Positions 9,974-20,468 are shown, counted from the first letter of the stretch. The stretch: 64,000 nucleotides of DNA from Bacteroidota bacterium (GCA_030706605.1 JAUZOE010000001.1:186001-250000), one strand, 5' to 3'. Notes: generated by a model from the sequence alone, not told the origin. Translations and numbers: made by a program.

Positions 9974-11362
9974 ATGATACTCCAAAAAAAATTAATAATC
10001 CCTGCCTGGATATTATTCGCAGCTAGCATATTGATTTCATGTAAAAAGACCCAGGATTCAGCAGCAAATGCCTCCACTGTTGATTCTACAATCATCAAAC
10101 AAAAAATTGAAGACACTACCCTGCTGATCTCTAAAGATTTTTATTTGTGGTACAGCCAGATACCTACCACTTTCAATCCACAGAATTATGCGGATCCCTC
10201 TGAAATAATGGTAGCTTTAAGAAATTATAGTAATGAACCCGGCTATTCATCGCCCGTTGATAAGTGGAGCTTTGGAATAAAAAAAACGGATTGGAACCAG
10301 CTAAGCGGAGGCATCGGTAGTGCTACTAATATTGCGTCTTCCAATGGAGATTTCGGGCTTAGTGTATTTTTTAAAGTGGGAGGTGACCTGAGGGTAAAAC
10401 TGGTTGAAAGAGAATCCCCCGCAGGACTTGCAGGTATCCATCGGGGATGGCGCATTACCAAAATTAATGGCAATAGCGACATCACCACATCAAATGCCAC
10501 TTTTATTGTCAACAACGTTTATTATAGTAACAATTCCACATTTACTTTCCTTAAGCCTGATGGATCCACTGTGGATATTACATTGTCAGCAGACCTTTAT
10601 ACGCAGCAACCCTTGTACTTAGATACAGTATATAACGAGGGTTCCAAAACAATCGGATACATGGTATTCAATTCTTTCCTGGGAGACACCACTTCTATTT
10701 TCAACAATTTCGCCAGGGTAATGAATTATTTCTCAGCGCAGAATGTAACAGACCTGGTAATTGATCTGAGATATAATGGAGGAGGCTATGTTGCTGTACA
10801 GGAAAAATTAGCCGATTACTTGGCCCCGACATCTGCAAATGGAAGTCTCATGATGACAGAAACATTTAATGATAAACACCAAAACTATAATACCTCGCTT
10901 CATTTTAATAAAATCGGTCCATTAAATCCTAATCATATATTATTTATTGTAAGCCAGAGTACTGCATCGGCAAGTGAATTACTGATCAATAACTTAAAAC
11001 CTTACATGGATGTAAAGCTAATAGGTCCGTACAGTACAGCCGGGAAACCTGTTGGATTTTTCCCGATATCAGTCGGCGACTGGTACGTTTTCCCTATTTC
11101 ATTCAGGTCACTTAATAGTGCTGGCACAGGCAATTATTTTAACGGGTTACAAATTGACAGCCCCGTTGCAGATGGCCTTGATAAAGACTGGGGCGATACG
11201 TCAGAAGCTTCACTTGCTAAAGCTATTAAATACATTACTACAGGTTCATTCGGACGACAATTGCCAGATACTTATGCGCAGGCCCCCTCCGTAATTTCAG
11301 GGAACAAGATTCTTGACAAACCCACTTTCAAAGGGAGTGTAGATACGAGAGGCCTCCAATAA
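9974..11362 (+). CDS. S41 family C-terminal-processing-like peptidase, lipoprotein
   Basis: 462 aa; lipobox LISCKK; PDZ-like segment GLAGIHRGWRITKING; DLRYNGGGYV; SQSTASASELLINNL (catalytic Ser). Confidence 0.88.
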   Translation: MILQKKLIIPAWILFAASILISCKKTQDSAANASTVDSTIIKQKIEDTTLLISKDFYLWYSQIPTTFNPQNYADPSEIMVALRNYSNEPGYSSPVDKWSFGIKKTDWNQLSGGIGSATNIASSNGDFGLSVFFKVGGDLRVKLVERESPAGLAGIHRGWRITKINGNSDITTSNATFIVNNVYYSNNSTFTFLKPDGSTVDITLSADLYTQQPLYLDTVYNEGSKTIGYMVFNSFLGDTTSIFNNFARVMNYFSAQNVTDLVIDLRYNGGGYVAVQEKLADYLAPTSANGSLMMTETFNDKHQNYNTSLHFNKIGPLNPNHILFIVSQSTASASELLINNLKPYMDVKLIGPYSTAGKPVGFFPISVGDWYVFPISFRSLNSAGTGNYFNGLQIDSPVADGLDKDWGDTSEASLAKAIKYITTGSFGRQLPDTYAQAPSVISGNKILDKPTFKGSVDTRGLQ

Positions 11363-11596
11363 AAATTAATTGACCAAAAAATTAGACAGTTTCACATTTA
11401 ATTACTGGTGGTTTTCTTAATAAAAAAATCTTTTCTCATTGCAGGATCCTAATTAATTGGGAATCTTTTCATCCTTTTGCTTACAAAAACCATGTATTTA
11501 CTACCTTTATACAAATCAGCCCGGAAACTCATCATTTCTTTACCTGGTTGATATTCATTTTTACCTTCACAATTTAAAACAAAGCAGCGAAGTACT

Positions 11597-12043
11597 ATGG
11601 CAGAAACATGGAATAAAAAAGAAAGAGAAAAGAAAAAACGGCAGAACAAAAAAGAAAAAGCCGAAAAAAAGCAGGAGAGAAAAGAGAACAGCAAAAACGA
11701 CAATAACCCGGAAAGCATGTATGCTTACCTTGATGAGAATGGAAATCTTTCTTCCAAGCCGCCTGATCCTAGAAAAAAAATCATCATCAATGTAGAGGAT
11801 ATTGAGATCGGCGTGCCTAAACAGGAACCCATGAACCCCGAAGACCTTATCAGAACAGGAATGGTTACTTTTTTCAATGATTCAAAAGGATATGGATTTA
11901 TTAAAGATCTGGGAACCCAGGAAAGTGTTTTTGTTCATATCAACTCATTAACTGAAGCTGTCAAAGAAAATAATAAGGTAACTTTTGAAATTGAAATGGG
12001 CCCGAAAGGAGCTAATGCAGTCAATGTAAAATTGGTTAAGTGA
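11597..12043 (+). CDS. Cold-shock domain protein with Lys/Glu-rich N-terminal extension
   Basis: C-terminal CSD GMVTFFNDSKGYGFIKDLGTQESVFVHINSLTEAVKENNKVTFEIEMGPKGANAVNV (RNP1 KGYGFI, RNP2 VFVHI). Confidence 0.9.
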   Translation: MAETWNKKEREKKKRQNKKEKAEKKQERKENSKNDNNPESMYAYLDENGNLSSKPPDPRKKIIINVEDIEIGVPKQEPMNPEDLIRTGMVTFFNDSKGYGFIKDLGTQESVFVHINSLTEAVKENNKVTFEIEMGPKGANAVNVKLVK

Positions 12044-12097
12044 TAAGTTATTTCAGGAACATCTCAAATATTGCAATACCAATTTAATTAACATGCC

Positions 12098-12143
12098 CAT
12101 TACGTGGCTCCTTTTATACTGCAAGCAAAACAGCCACGTAATG
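12098..12143. repeat. 12-bp perfect inverted repeat at the 3' end of the HlyIII relic
   Basis: CATTACGTGGCT (12098-12109) and AGCCACGTAATG (12132-12143), 22-nt loop. Confidence 0.6.
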
Positions 12144-12705
12144 ACAAACTGCGTCTGCCAATACTAGAAAAGATGCCATGGAAAACTTCCCAGAAATAAA
12201 AAATAATACCTATACTGTATAATCCTCCCCATATTATAATAAAAATTAAAACATCCGTTGGCAATTAAGTAAAAAAAATTCCCGCCTGCAATCAATATCC
12301 ATCCCATGGCTATATAAATGATAACGGAAATAATTTCAAAACAACCTGTATAAAATATTTTGAAAAATATACCAAACACCGTTAATCCCCCCAATACTGA
12401 TAACAAAGTAATTCCAAATGCATTATTACGATAAATAAGCAGTAGAGGTGTATAAATACCCTCGATCAAAAAATAAATGCTGATATGGCCCAATATCTCC
12501 AGCATCCTTTTTACCTGTGGTTGTTGAAAACTATGATACAAGGTGAAAAAAGGTGAACAGCATCAAAAAACAACCATAAATTTCAGCACCTATAATACCT
12601 GGCGTATTAGCATTTTTCGTAGCAATCGCAATAAGATATGGGAATGCTGATAATACCAAACAGGATACCGAATGCATGTATCAAGCTATGTACAATTTAC
12701 TGCTC
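12114..12705 (-). pseudogene. Hemolysin III / PAQR (HlyIII) family membrane protein, multiply frameshifted
   Basis: Family-typical segments occur in order but in different frames: EQ*IVHSLIHAFGILFGIISIP | LIAIATKNANTPGIIGAEIYGCFLMLFTFF | LYHSFQQPQVKRMLEILGHISIYFLIEGIYTPLLLIY...FEIISVIIYIAMGW | VLADAVCHYVAVLLAV*. Confidence 0.82.
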
Positions 12706-12947
12706 TAAGTTGAAGGGAGTATTTTTTGAATTAGCATTCACTATTTTAACGGAAAAATAAATTGATGGGTAACTGATACAAAGATAAGAGGTATTCTTTT
12801 TAGCAATTTCCGGTTTTTATTTAAAAAAAAATTACATTTTCTACATAGAATACATTAGGATAGATACTGAATAAACCCAACCAGGAAGTTTCAGCTTCTA
12901 CTTTCAAATCCATTTTGATTTTATTAATTGAAGCATTTGCTAAAAAC

Positions 12948-13632
12948 CTATTTATTTTTAAAAAGAGCAAGCAATTGTTGCGCAGCTTCTTCTGATGAAG
13001 CTGGATTTTGACCAGTAATCAATAACCCATCCTTTACTACGTACGAGGCCCAATCTTCTTTTTTTGAATAAATACCACCCTTATCTTTCAATTCATCTTC
13101 CAGTAAAAAAGGTACAACATTGGTTAGTTGAACAGCATCTTCTTCTGTATTGGTAATACCCAGTCACCTTTTTATCTTTTACAAGGGGTTCTCCGTTTTC
13201 ATCTTTTACATTTAGTAAAGCTGAAGGTGCATGACAAACAGCAGCCACAGGTTTATTATTTTTCCAGAAAGTTTCAATCAACCGGATTGACTCTGCATCA
13301 ATGGCAAGATCCCACAACGGGCCATGTCCGCCAGGATAAAATACAGCATCAAAATCTCCTGCTGAAATTTCTGATAGCTTTTTTGTGTGTGCCAATAATT
13401 GTTGCACTTCTTTATCCTTTTCAAAACGCCGGGTGGCATCAGTCTGGCTGGCAGGTTCAGCACTTTTTGGATCGATAGGTGGTTGCCCGCCTTTGGGTGA
13501 AGCTATTGTAATAGTTGCGCCTGCATCCTTAAATGCATAATAAGGAGCTGCAAACTCTTCTATCCAAAAACCAGTTTTGTGCCCGGTATTCCCTAATTCG
13601 CTATGTGATGTTAAAACCATTAATACTTTCAT
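12948..13632 (-). pseudogene. Type 1 glutamine amidotransferase / DJ-1-PfpI (Hsp31-like) protein split by a single frameshift
   Basis: Intact to VAAVCHAPSALLNVKDENGEPLVKDKKVTG; skipping one base of the CCC at 13159-13161 restores ITNTEEDAVQLTNVVPFLLEDELKDKGGIYSKKEDWASYVVKDGLLITGQNPASSEEAAQQLLALFKNK*. Confidence 0.85.
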
Positions 13633-13689
13633 TTTTATATTTTTTTAAATAGAGTTTAGAATTCAAAAACCAGATAAATCAAAGGTTAA

Positions 13690-14406
13690 TTACGGATTAG
13701 TTGACCAGATAGAAGTCTCCTTAACAAAAACACGCCTGTTAAGTTTTAATTGCGCAATTATCAACTCTGCAAAGTCTTCAGGATGCATTAGTCTTTCTTC
13801 ATTATTATTAATGAGGTTGGCATTTTTTGCAAGTTCAGTTACAACAGTGCTGGGTGTTAAGGCTGTTACCCTAATGTTGTGTTTCCGCACTTCCTGCATC
13901 AATGATTCTGTAAGACCCATAACGCCAAATTTTGAAGCACTATATGCACTGGTAAGAGCACTGCCCTTTAAGCCTGCCGTAGAAGAAATGTTAATAATAT
14001 CCCCGGTTTTTCTTTCTATCATTTGGGGCAATACGGCCCGTGTAACATAATAGACTCCGAACAAATTTACCTTAACCTGGTTTTCCCATTCTGAGGGTCC
14101 CAGTTCCAGGAATTTCCCAAAAGTACCCGTACCTGCATTATTAATGAGTATATCAATATTATCTGATTCTTTCTGTAATTTTTCAACTGCTTTATTCACT
14201 GACTCTATGTCACTGACATCAGCAATTGCAAAGAAAGCTTTTACTCCCAATGCCTGAATTTCTTTAGATACGTTTTGCAAGTCCTTTTCAGTACGGGCAA
14301 TAAGGCAAACATTAACCCCTTCTTTTGCCAACGCGATAGCAACTGCACGACCAATGCCTTTACCGGCACCTGTCACAAGTGCAATTTTTCCTTTTAATGA
14401 TTCCAT
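13690..14406 (-). CDS. SDR family NAD(P)-dependent oxidoreductase (3-ketoacyl reductase-like)
   Basis: [26 protein letters not shown]. Confidence 0.92.
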   Translation of the reverse strand: MESLKGKIALVTGAGKGIGRAVAIALAKEGVNVCLIARTEKDLQNVSKEIQALGVKAFFAIADVSDIESVNKAVEKLQKESDNIDILINNAGTGTFGKFLELGPSEWENQVKVNLFGVYYVTRAVLPQMIERKTGDIINISSTAGLKGSALTSAYSASKFGVMGLTESLMQEVRKHNIRVTALTPSTVVTELAKNANLINNNEERLMHPEDFAELIIAQLKLNRRVFVKETSIWSTNP

Positions 14407-14652
14407 AAATTTATTTTTTTAAGCTGCCAGGTAAAAAATTTCATTTAGTTTTCCTGTATCCTTGCGTGAATGATAACATATATCATTAAGGTTGGTACAT
14501 AAATCGTTCCCATTTTAAAATTGTTACAATTAGAAGATTAATATCGCCAATTTTAAACCAGCCTAATTTTTTATTTATCATCTCCAATCATTCACCATTC
14601 ATAGAAATTAGCACCTATATCAAAAAAGCTTTATTATTTTTATCGAAAAAAA

Positions 14653-16545
14653 TTGAACCCTCCTTTTATGCGAAAACTATTTTTATCTTTTACTCTGTTA
14701 TTTTTTATTGGCACACATTATACTCTCGCCCAGCAATTATACATGCCCCGCAACATAACCAATGCTTTTAAAAAAGGTACCCGTTCAATGGATGGAAACC
14801 CTGGAAAAAACTATTGGCAAAATGAAGGAAAATATAACATCGCGGTAGCGGTAGACCCCGAGACTAAAATAGTATCAGGGAAAGAAAAGATTATTTATAC
14901 CAATAACAGTCCCGACACACTGAAATGGATAGCTATCCGGTTTGTAAATAATTTTCATAAGCCACTTGCCCCAAGAACAGGATATGCTAATCCTGATATC
15001 CTTACTTCAGGGCTGGATATTCAGTCATTTTCTATTGATGGCGAGGAATATTCAATCGACAGCAGAAACTGGGGAACAGTGGCCGGCATCGGGTTAAGAA
15101 ACCCGATTTTACCTCACACTTCAGTTGATCTAAATATTACATGGGATTATCCATTATCAAAAGCAAGCGGCCGGGAAGGACAAATAGACAGCACTACTTT
15201 TTATGTAGCCTATAGTTATCCACGTGTTTCAGTGTATGACGATTATTATGGATGGGATATGCTGCCACATAATGGCGGACAAGAGTTTTACAATGATTTT
15301 AATGATTACCAATTGGCAGTAAAAGTTCCAAAAGATTATGTAGTATGGGCTACCGGGGATTTTTTAAATCCTGGAGAGGTATTGCAACCGGCCATAGCCG
15401 CACGCCTTGAAAAATCTTATACTGTTGATGAGATAATTCATATTGCTGATTTTGATGAAATGCAACAACATAAAGTGACCTTACAAAACGACTGGAACAC
15501 GTGGAAATTTGCAGCCAGTCATATTACCGATGTATGTTTTGCTGTAAGTAAAAATTATGTGTGGGACGCTACAAGCGTACTAGTGGATTCAAAAACCAAC
15601 CGCCGGGCCAGTGTGCAATCTGCTTATAATGACACGGCAAAAGATTTTCATCATTATGCAAAATGGGAACAACATTCCCTGCAATATTTTTCTACCCAAT
15701 GGCCGGGAGTTGCCTACCCGTATTCCAAAATGACTTCTTTCCAGGGATATGCCGATATGGAATACCCTATGATGATAAACGATGCAACCACAAATGACTT
15801 TAAGTTTTCTCAGATGGTACAGGATCATGAAATAGCGCATACCTATTTCCCGTTTTATATGGGCACCAACGAAAAACGATATGCCTATATGGACGAAGCC
15901 TGGGCCACTACTTTCGAATATCTTATAGGGCAGGAAGAATTCGGGAAAGCACATGCTGACTCAGTATATAAAAGTTTTCGTATCAAACGATATATTAATG
16001 ATCCTTCTGCAGAAGAAGACCAGCCTATAATTATTATGTCAACACAGGTAAGTGGTGCAGGATATGGCAATAATTCTTATGGAAAAGCATCTTTAAGTTA
16101 CCTGGCACTGAAAGATCTGCTGGGCGATATAGTATTTAAAAAAGCGTTGCATCATTATATGAAAGCATGGCATGGTAAACATCCCATTCCCTGGGATTAT
16201 TTCAATGCCATGAGCGCAGGTGCACAGCAAAATTTAAACTGGTTTTTTCACAACTGGTTTTTTACCAACAACTATATTGACCTGAAAATAGCCTGGGCAA
16301 AAAAAGAGAAGGGGTATTATGAGGTATCTGTCCAAAATGTTGGCGGCTTCGCTATTCCGTTTGATGTAAAAATTATTTATGAAGATGGGGCCAGTGCTTC
16401 TATACATGAAACGCCTGCTATATGGCAAAAGAACCAGGGGGAACAACTACTAAAAATCCCTGCGAAGAAAAATATCAAATCCATCAAATTAGATGGCGGC
16501 ATTTTTATGGATTATACACCCGAAGACAATGTTTGGGAAAAATAA
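14653..16545 (+). CDS. M1 family metallopeptidase (secreted)
   Basis: HEIAHTYFPFYMGTNEKRYAYMDEAWATTFEYL (HExxH plus downstream Glu); signal peptide; better start possibly the MRKLFLSF methionine. Confidence 0.88.
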   Translation: MNPPFMRKLFLSFTLLFFIGTHYTLAQQLYMPRNITNAFKKGTRSMDGNPGKNYWQNEGKYNIAVAVDPETKIVSGKEKIIYTNNSPDTLKWIAIRFVNNFHKPLAPRTGYANPDILTSGLDIQSFSIDGEEYSIDSRNWGTVAGIGLRNPILPHTSVDLNITWDYPLSKASGREGQIDSTTFYVAYSYPRVSVYDDYYGWDMLPHNGGQEFYNDFNDYQLAVKVPKDYVVWATGDFLNPGEVLQPAIAARLEKSYTVDEIIHIADFDEMQQHKVTLQNDWNTWKFAASHITDVCFAVSKNYVWDATSVLVDSKTNRRASVQSAYNDTAKDFHHYAKWEQHSLQYFSTQWPGVAYPYSKMTSFQGYADMEYPMMINDATTNDFKFSQMVQDHEIAHTYFPFYMGTNEKRYAYMDEAWATTFEYLIGQEEFGKAHADSVYKSFRIKRYINDPSAEEDQPIIIMSTQVSGAGYGNNSYGKASLSYLALKDLLGDIVFKKALHHYMKAWHGKHPIPWDYFNAMSAGAQQNLNWFFHNWFFTNNYIDLKIAWAKKEKGYYEVSVQNVGGFAIPFDVKIIYEDGASASIHETPAIWQKNQGEQLLKIPAKKNIKSIKLDGGIFMDYTPEDNVWEK

Positions 16546-16685
16546 ATTTTGATGAAATAAATCATTCATAAAATAATATTAACCAATATCAATATAACAT
16601 TGACTGCTGAAAGGACTAATACTATAGTCATATTTAATTAAGGATTTTATTACCTTCAACCAATTAAATTTCAATCAATGCTTAT

Positions 16686-18269
16686 ATGAGAATTTTTTTT
16701 ATCCTGGGAGTAATAGCCTCTCTTTTAACTGTAAAAATAAAAGCCCAGTCATCATCTCAAAATAATTTAATGCAGGTAAAAATTGCCAGCGGAATCCTCG
16801 AAGGCATCAACGAATCAGGGATATATACTTTTAAAGGAATCCCTTATGCAAAGCCCCCCATAGGGGGATTAAGATGGAAAGAACCTCAACCCGTTACCCC
16901 ATGGGAAGGCGTTAGAAAAGCAGATGCCTTTGGCCCCCGGGCCATGCAGCGGTATATCTACAGCGATATGAACTTTCGCTCAAACGGCGTAAGTGAAGAT
17001 TGCCTGTATCTGAATGTGTGGACACCCGCCAAATCAGCCAATGATCATTTACCTGTATTGGTATATTTTTATGGCGGGGGGTTTATGGCCGGCGACGGAT
17101 CTGAACCGCGCTATGATGGCGAAAGTATATCCAGGAAAGGTATTGTAGCCATTACGGTAAATTACAGGCTGGGGATATTTGGCTTTTTTGCTCACCCGGA
17201 CCTCACAAAAGAATCTCCTCATCATGCATCGGGCAACTATGGCCTTATGGACCAAGCAGCGGCATTGCAATGGATACAACGAAATATCAGCGCCTTTGGC
17301 GGCGACCCAAAAAAGATTACAATAGCCGGTGAGTCTGCTGGCTCTTATTCTGTAAGTGCACTTATGGCTTCACCCCTATCAAGGCATATTATCGCAGGTG
17401 CTATTGGCGAAAGTGGTTCCCTGCTGGCAAAACGATCTACCGTTTCACTGGCAGAAGCTGAGCAGACCGGGGCAAAGTTTGCCAACAATGTCGGGGCCAC
17501 CTCACTGGCTGCATTGCGGGCACTGCCTGCTGACCAGCTTTTGGAAGCAACTGCCAAACCGGGACAGGGCGACTTCCCCGTGGATGTAGATGGCTATTTT
17601 TTCCAAAAAGCTCCCGCAATAATTTATGCTGCCGGGGAGCAGGCTCATGTGCCTTTGCTGGTAGGGTGGAATTCTGAAGAAAGTAACTACCAGGCTATAC
17701 TCGGACAACAAGACCCCACAAAAGAAAATTATATAAATGCTGTAAAAAAAGAGATGGGGAAAAATGCAGCAGAAGTATTGAAAGTATATAACCCCGGTAA
17801 TGATGAAACGGTGAAGCAGGTAGCTACCGACCTAGCCAGTGCCCTCTTTATTTCCTTTGGTACCTGGAAATGGTCTGATATGCAAAGTGCTACAGGCAGC
17901 AAGCCAGTGTATCGGTATTATTATGCACACCCCCGGCCCACTTTGCGTGCAGAAAAAGGAAATATTGCTTCCGAACCTGATGCTGAGGGCGCCGTTCATT
18001 CTTCAGAAATTGAATATGCTATGGGCAATTTGCCTACAAACCGCGTGTATGACTGGCAGCCTGAAGATTACAAAATTTCGCAAATAATGCAAGCCTTCTT
18101 TGCCAATTTTGTAAAAACCGGAAACCCCAACGGACTGGGTGTGCCAACATGGCCAGCAGTTAAAAGCGGCGAACCCGCTGAGGTAATGCACATTGATGTA
18201 AATACAAAAGCAGAAAAAGAAACCCACCGCGACAGGTATTTAACGCTCGACAAAATACTGATGAAGTAA
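16686..18269 (+). CDS. Type B carboxylesterase/lipase family protein (secreted)
   Basis: GIPYAKPPIGGLRWKEPQP, EDCLYLNVWTP, GGGFMAGDGSEPRYDG, GESAGSYSV. Confidence 0.93.
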   Translation: MRIFFILGVIASLLTVKIKAQSSSQNNLMQVKIASGILEGINESGIYTFKGIPYAKPPIGGLRWKEPQPVTPWEGVRKADAFGPRAMQRYIYSDMNFRSNGVSEDCLYLNVWTPAKSANDHLPVLVYFYGGGFMAGDGSEPRYDGESISRKGIVAITVNYRLGIFGFFAHPDLTKESPHHASGNYGLMDQAAALQWIQRNISAFGGDPKKITIAGESAGSYSVSALMASPLSRHIIAGAIGESGSLLAKRSTVSLAEAEQTGAKFANNVGATSLAALRALPADQLLEATAKPGQGDFPVDVDGYFFQKAPAIIYAAGEQAHVPLLVGWNSEESNYQAILGQQDPTKENYINAVKKEMGKNAAEVLKVYNPGNDETVKQVATDLASALFISFGTWKWSDMQSATGSKPVYRYYYAHPRPTLRAEKGNIASEPDAEGAVHSSEIEYAMGNLPTNRVYDWQPEDYKISQIMQAFFANFVKTGNPNGLGVPTWPAVKSGEPAEVMHIDVNTKAEKETHRDRYLTLDKILMK

Positions 18270-18356
18270 GGTAAGAAGATAGATAAATTGGTGAATAATC
18301 ACCGGGGTTTCGTGTTTTTCAACCGGGAATTGTTTTGAACAATAGATTCTTCCAAT

Positions 18357-18392
18357 AATAAAGAGGATTCAAACTTTTAAATCCTCTTTATT
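18357..18392. terminator. Bidirectional hairpin terminator between convergent genes
   Basis: AATAAAGAGGATT - caaactttta - AATCCTCTTTATT, 13-bp perfect stem. Confidence 0.75.
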
Positions 18393-18412
18393 TACAAAGC
18401 ATTCCAAAAAAG

Positions 18413-18727
18413 TCAGGACAAAACGCCTTCCCTTTGAGTTTGATACACATTTTGGTATACAAAATGGGCTTGCATAATCTCAGGCTTGGTTGTCTGAATA
18501 TTATGTTTTTCAATTAGGGGCATCAATACTTTACCAAACTCATTGAAGGCCTGTTCTGATTCCCAGAGATCGCAAACAAACCAATTTCCATTTCGCATCG
18601 GGGCGCCTGTGTGAAATATTAATCCCTGGGGATGCTCCAATCCTTTTGCTTTAAGGTCATCCCAAACTGCATCATACTGTTTCTGAGTTCCTTTTGGAAA
18701 TTCGAAACGAACAATAATCTTTTTCAT
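18413..18727 (-). CDS. Hypothetical protein, possibly a dimeric alpha-beta-barrel (ABM-like) domain
   Basis: 104 aa; MKKIIVRFEFPKGTQKQYDAVWDDLKAKGLEHPQGLIFHTGAPMRNGNWFVCDLWESEQAFNEFGKVLMPLIEKH resembles ABM/DUF-type monomers. Confidence 0.65.
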   Translation of the reverse strand: MKKIIVRFEFPKGTQKQYDAVWDDLKAKGLEHPQGLIFHTGAPMRNGNWFVCDLWESEQAFNEFGKVLMPLIEKHNIQTTKPEIMQAHFVYQNVYQTQREGVLS

Positions 18728-19414
18728 TTTTTTGTTTTTTTGGGTGAAAAATATAAATTGTAAGTAATAAAAAATACTTAGTCAATCGCAGCAGTTTTGA
18801 AAGGTGTGGGAAGAGAGGTGTCGGATAGTAAGAATAGACAGTAAATTTATTATTATAAATTTATTTTGCAAACCTATATTTATGCACATCCAAACTGGTT
18901 TTTGAATCAAATATGACAATTAAAATGCCCACATTTACGGCAGCCAGGTTTACCGATATACACTTTTCTACTGGTTGTTCCTGCAAATAAATTTTATGCC
19001 AGGCAGTCAATCTTTACGGTGCACAGGCATAGCTAACATACAAGAATATGTGACAAAGCGCACTATGTAATTTTCTTTATCCCCGTGCAAAGTAGGAGAT
19101 TCTAACATTTCAGATAGACCCACCGCTGCGATATTACATTTTATCAATATAATCCGGAATAACTAAGCATAAACTCATAACTGCTGATACCTATTCTGCA
19201 TTTTAACAACACAGGTTTTAATGATTATAACCCATTATCCACCAATGCATTCTGCTAAAACAGTTTTTATTTTATGAATGCAAAAAAAATTATGGCACGA
19301 TTTTCGGCTTAGTATCAGCAACGATTACTGAATATGGTATTTGATTTTCCCCATTAATAAAACATTTAAATTTTTGAAATAAACAAAATCAATTTCACAA
19401 AAAAACTCAAAATC

Positions 19415-20392
19415 ATGAACAATTCAAATTTTCCAACATCAGTAACAGAAAGCCCTTCGCCGCGCAAAAGTTATAAGAATCTTATAATCGGAGTTTTGTC
19501 GGTAGCCCTCTTTGGCACTGTTGCATTCCTGTTAGTTGATAAAAATAAAACAGGTGAAACCATTCAAAATCAGCAAACAGAAATAGCCACTGTTACTGAT
19601 CAGAAAAGCGACATACAAAAAAGCTTTGATGCATCACTGGCACGGCTGGATTCAATGTCAACTCTTAACAGCAACCTTCAGGGTAAGCTTACAGCAAGTA
19701 ACCATGAGATTTCAAAAACAAAAAATGAAATCCGTAGCATCTTAAACAAGAAAAATGCAACTGCTGCTGAATTAACAAAAGCAAGATTTCTTATTGCCAG
19801 TTTGAATGATAAAATTACAGGCATGGAACAGCAGGTAGCACAGTTAACACAGGATAATCAAAATTTAAACCAGGATAAAGTCATATTAAAACAGGATTCA
19901 GCAAAATTGTCCCAGGATCTGACGGCCACTACAGCTACCAAAGATAGCCTTGTACAAAAAGTAGATGTGGCTTCTACCCTAAATGCAAACAATATTGCCG
20001 TTACACCTATTGACGTAAGGCATAATGGTAAAGAAAAAGTTACCACCACAGCAAAGCATGTAAGCAAACTGGTTATATCCTTTGATGTAAACAATCGTAT
20101 AGCCCAGCCTGGCACTACAGATGTTTATGTAGTGGTAACAGGCCCCGACGGTAAACCCATTTCTGAACAGTCTTTAAACTCCGGAACTTTTACAACCCGC
20201 AACGGTGATGATAAAACCTTTACAGCTAAGTTGCCGGTTGCTATTGAAACCGCTCAAAAGAAGAACGTTCAATTTACATTTACCCCGGCTAATAATTTTC
20301 AGGAAGGAAATTATACCATTCAAATTTATCAAAATGGCTTCCTGATTGGAGAAGGCAAACGTGAATTGAAAAAAGGTGGTCTGTTTAGTTAA
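19415..20392 (+). CDS. Hypothetical membrane-anchored coiled-coil protein with C-terminal beta-sandwich-like domain
   Basis: 325 aa; one N-terminal TM (NLIIGVLSVALFGTVAFLLV), long Q/N/K/D coiled coil, C-terminal DVYVVVTGPDGKPI...GNYTIQIYQNGFLIGEGKREL. Confidence 0.75.
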   Translation: MNNSNFPTSVTESPSPRKSYKNLIIGVLSVALFGTVAFLLVDKNKTGETIQNQQTEIATVTDQKSDIQKSFDASLARLDSMSTLNSNLQGKLTASNHEISKTKNEIRSILNKKNATAAELTKARFLIASLNDKITGMEQQVAQLTQDNQNLNQDKVILKQDSAKLSQDLTATTATKDSLVQKVDVASTLNANNIAVTPIDVRHNGKEKVTTTAKHVSKLVISFDVNNRIAQPGTTDVYVVVTGPDGKPISEQSLNSGTFTTRNGDDKTFTAKLPVAIETAQKKNVQFTFTPANNFQEGNYTIQIYQNGFLIGEGKRELKKGGLFS

Positions 20393-20439
20393 ATGGATAT
20401 AACATAAGCAGCATAAATATTTCCAATCATCGGATATAG

Positions 20440-20468
20440 AAAAACAACCTGAAATTTAGGTTGTTTTT
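20440..20468 (+). terminator. Rho-independent-type terminator
   Basis: AAAAACAACCT-gaaattt-AGGTTGTTTTT followed by T/A. Confidence 0.8.

Noticed and set aside
11449-11795. ORFs 11449-11718 (-) and 11457-11795 (+)
   Set aside because: Overlap the cold-shock gene start; low-complexity sequence from its Lys-rich tract read in other frames.
17049-17711. Cluster of four overlapping 60-77 aa antisense ORFs within the carboxylesterase gene
   Set aside because: Shadow ORFs in a GC-richer part of a clearly coding gene; no domain-like sequence.
18728-19414. Long intergenic region possibly hiding a gene or RNA
   Set aside because: No family-like translation in any frame I checked and no recognisable RNA motif.
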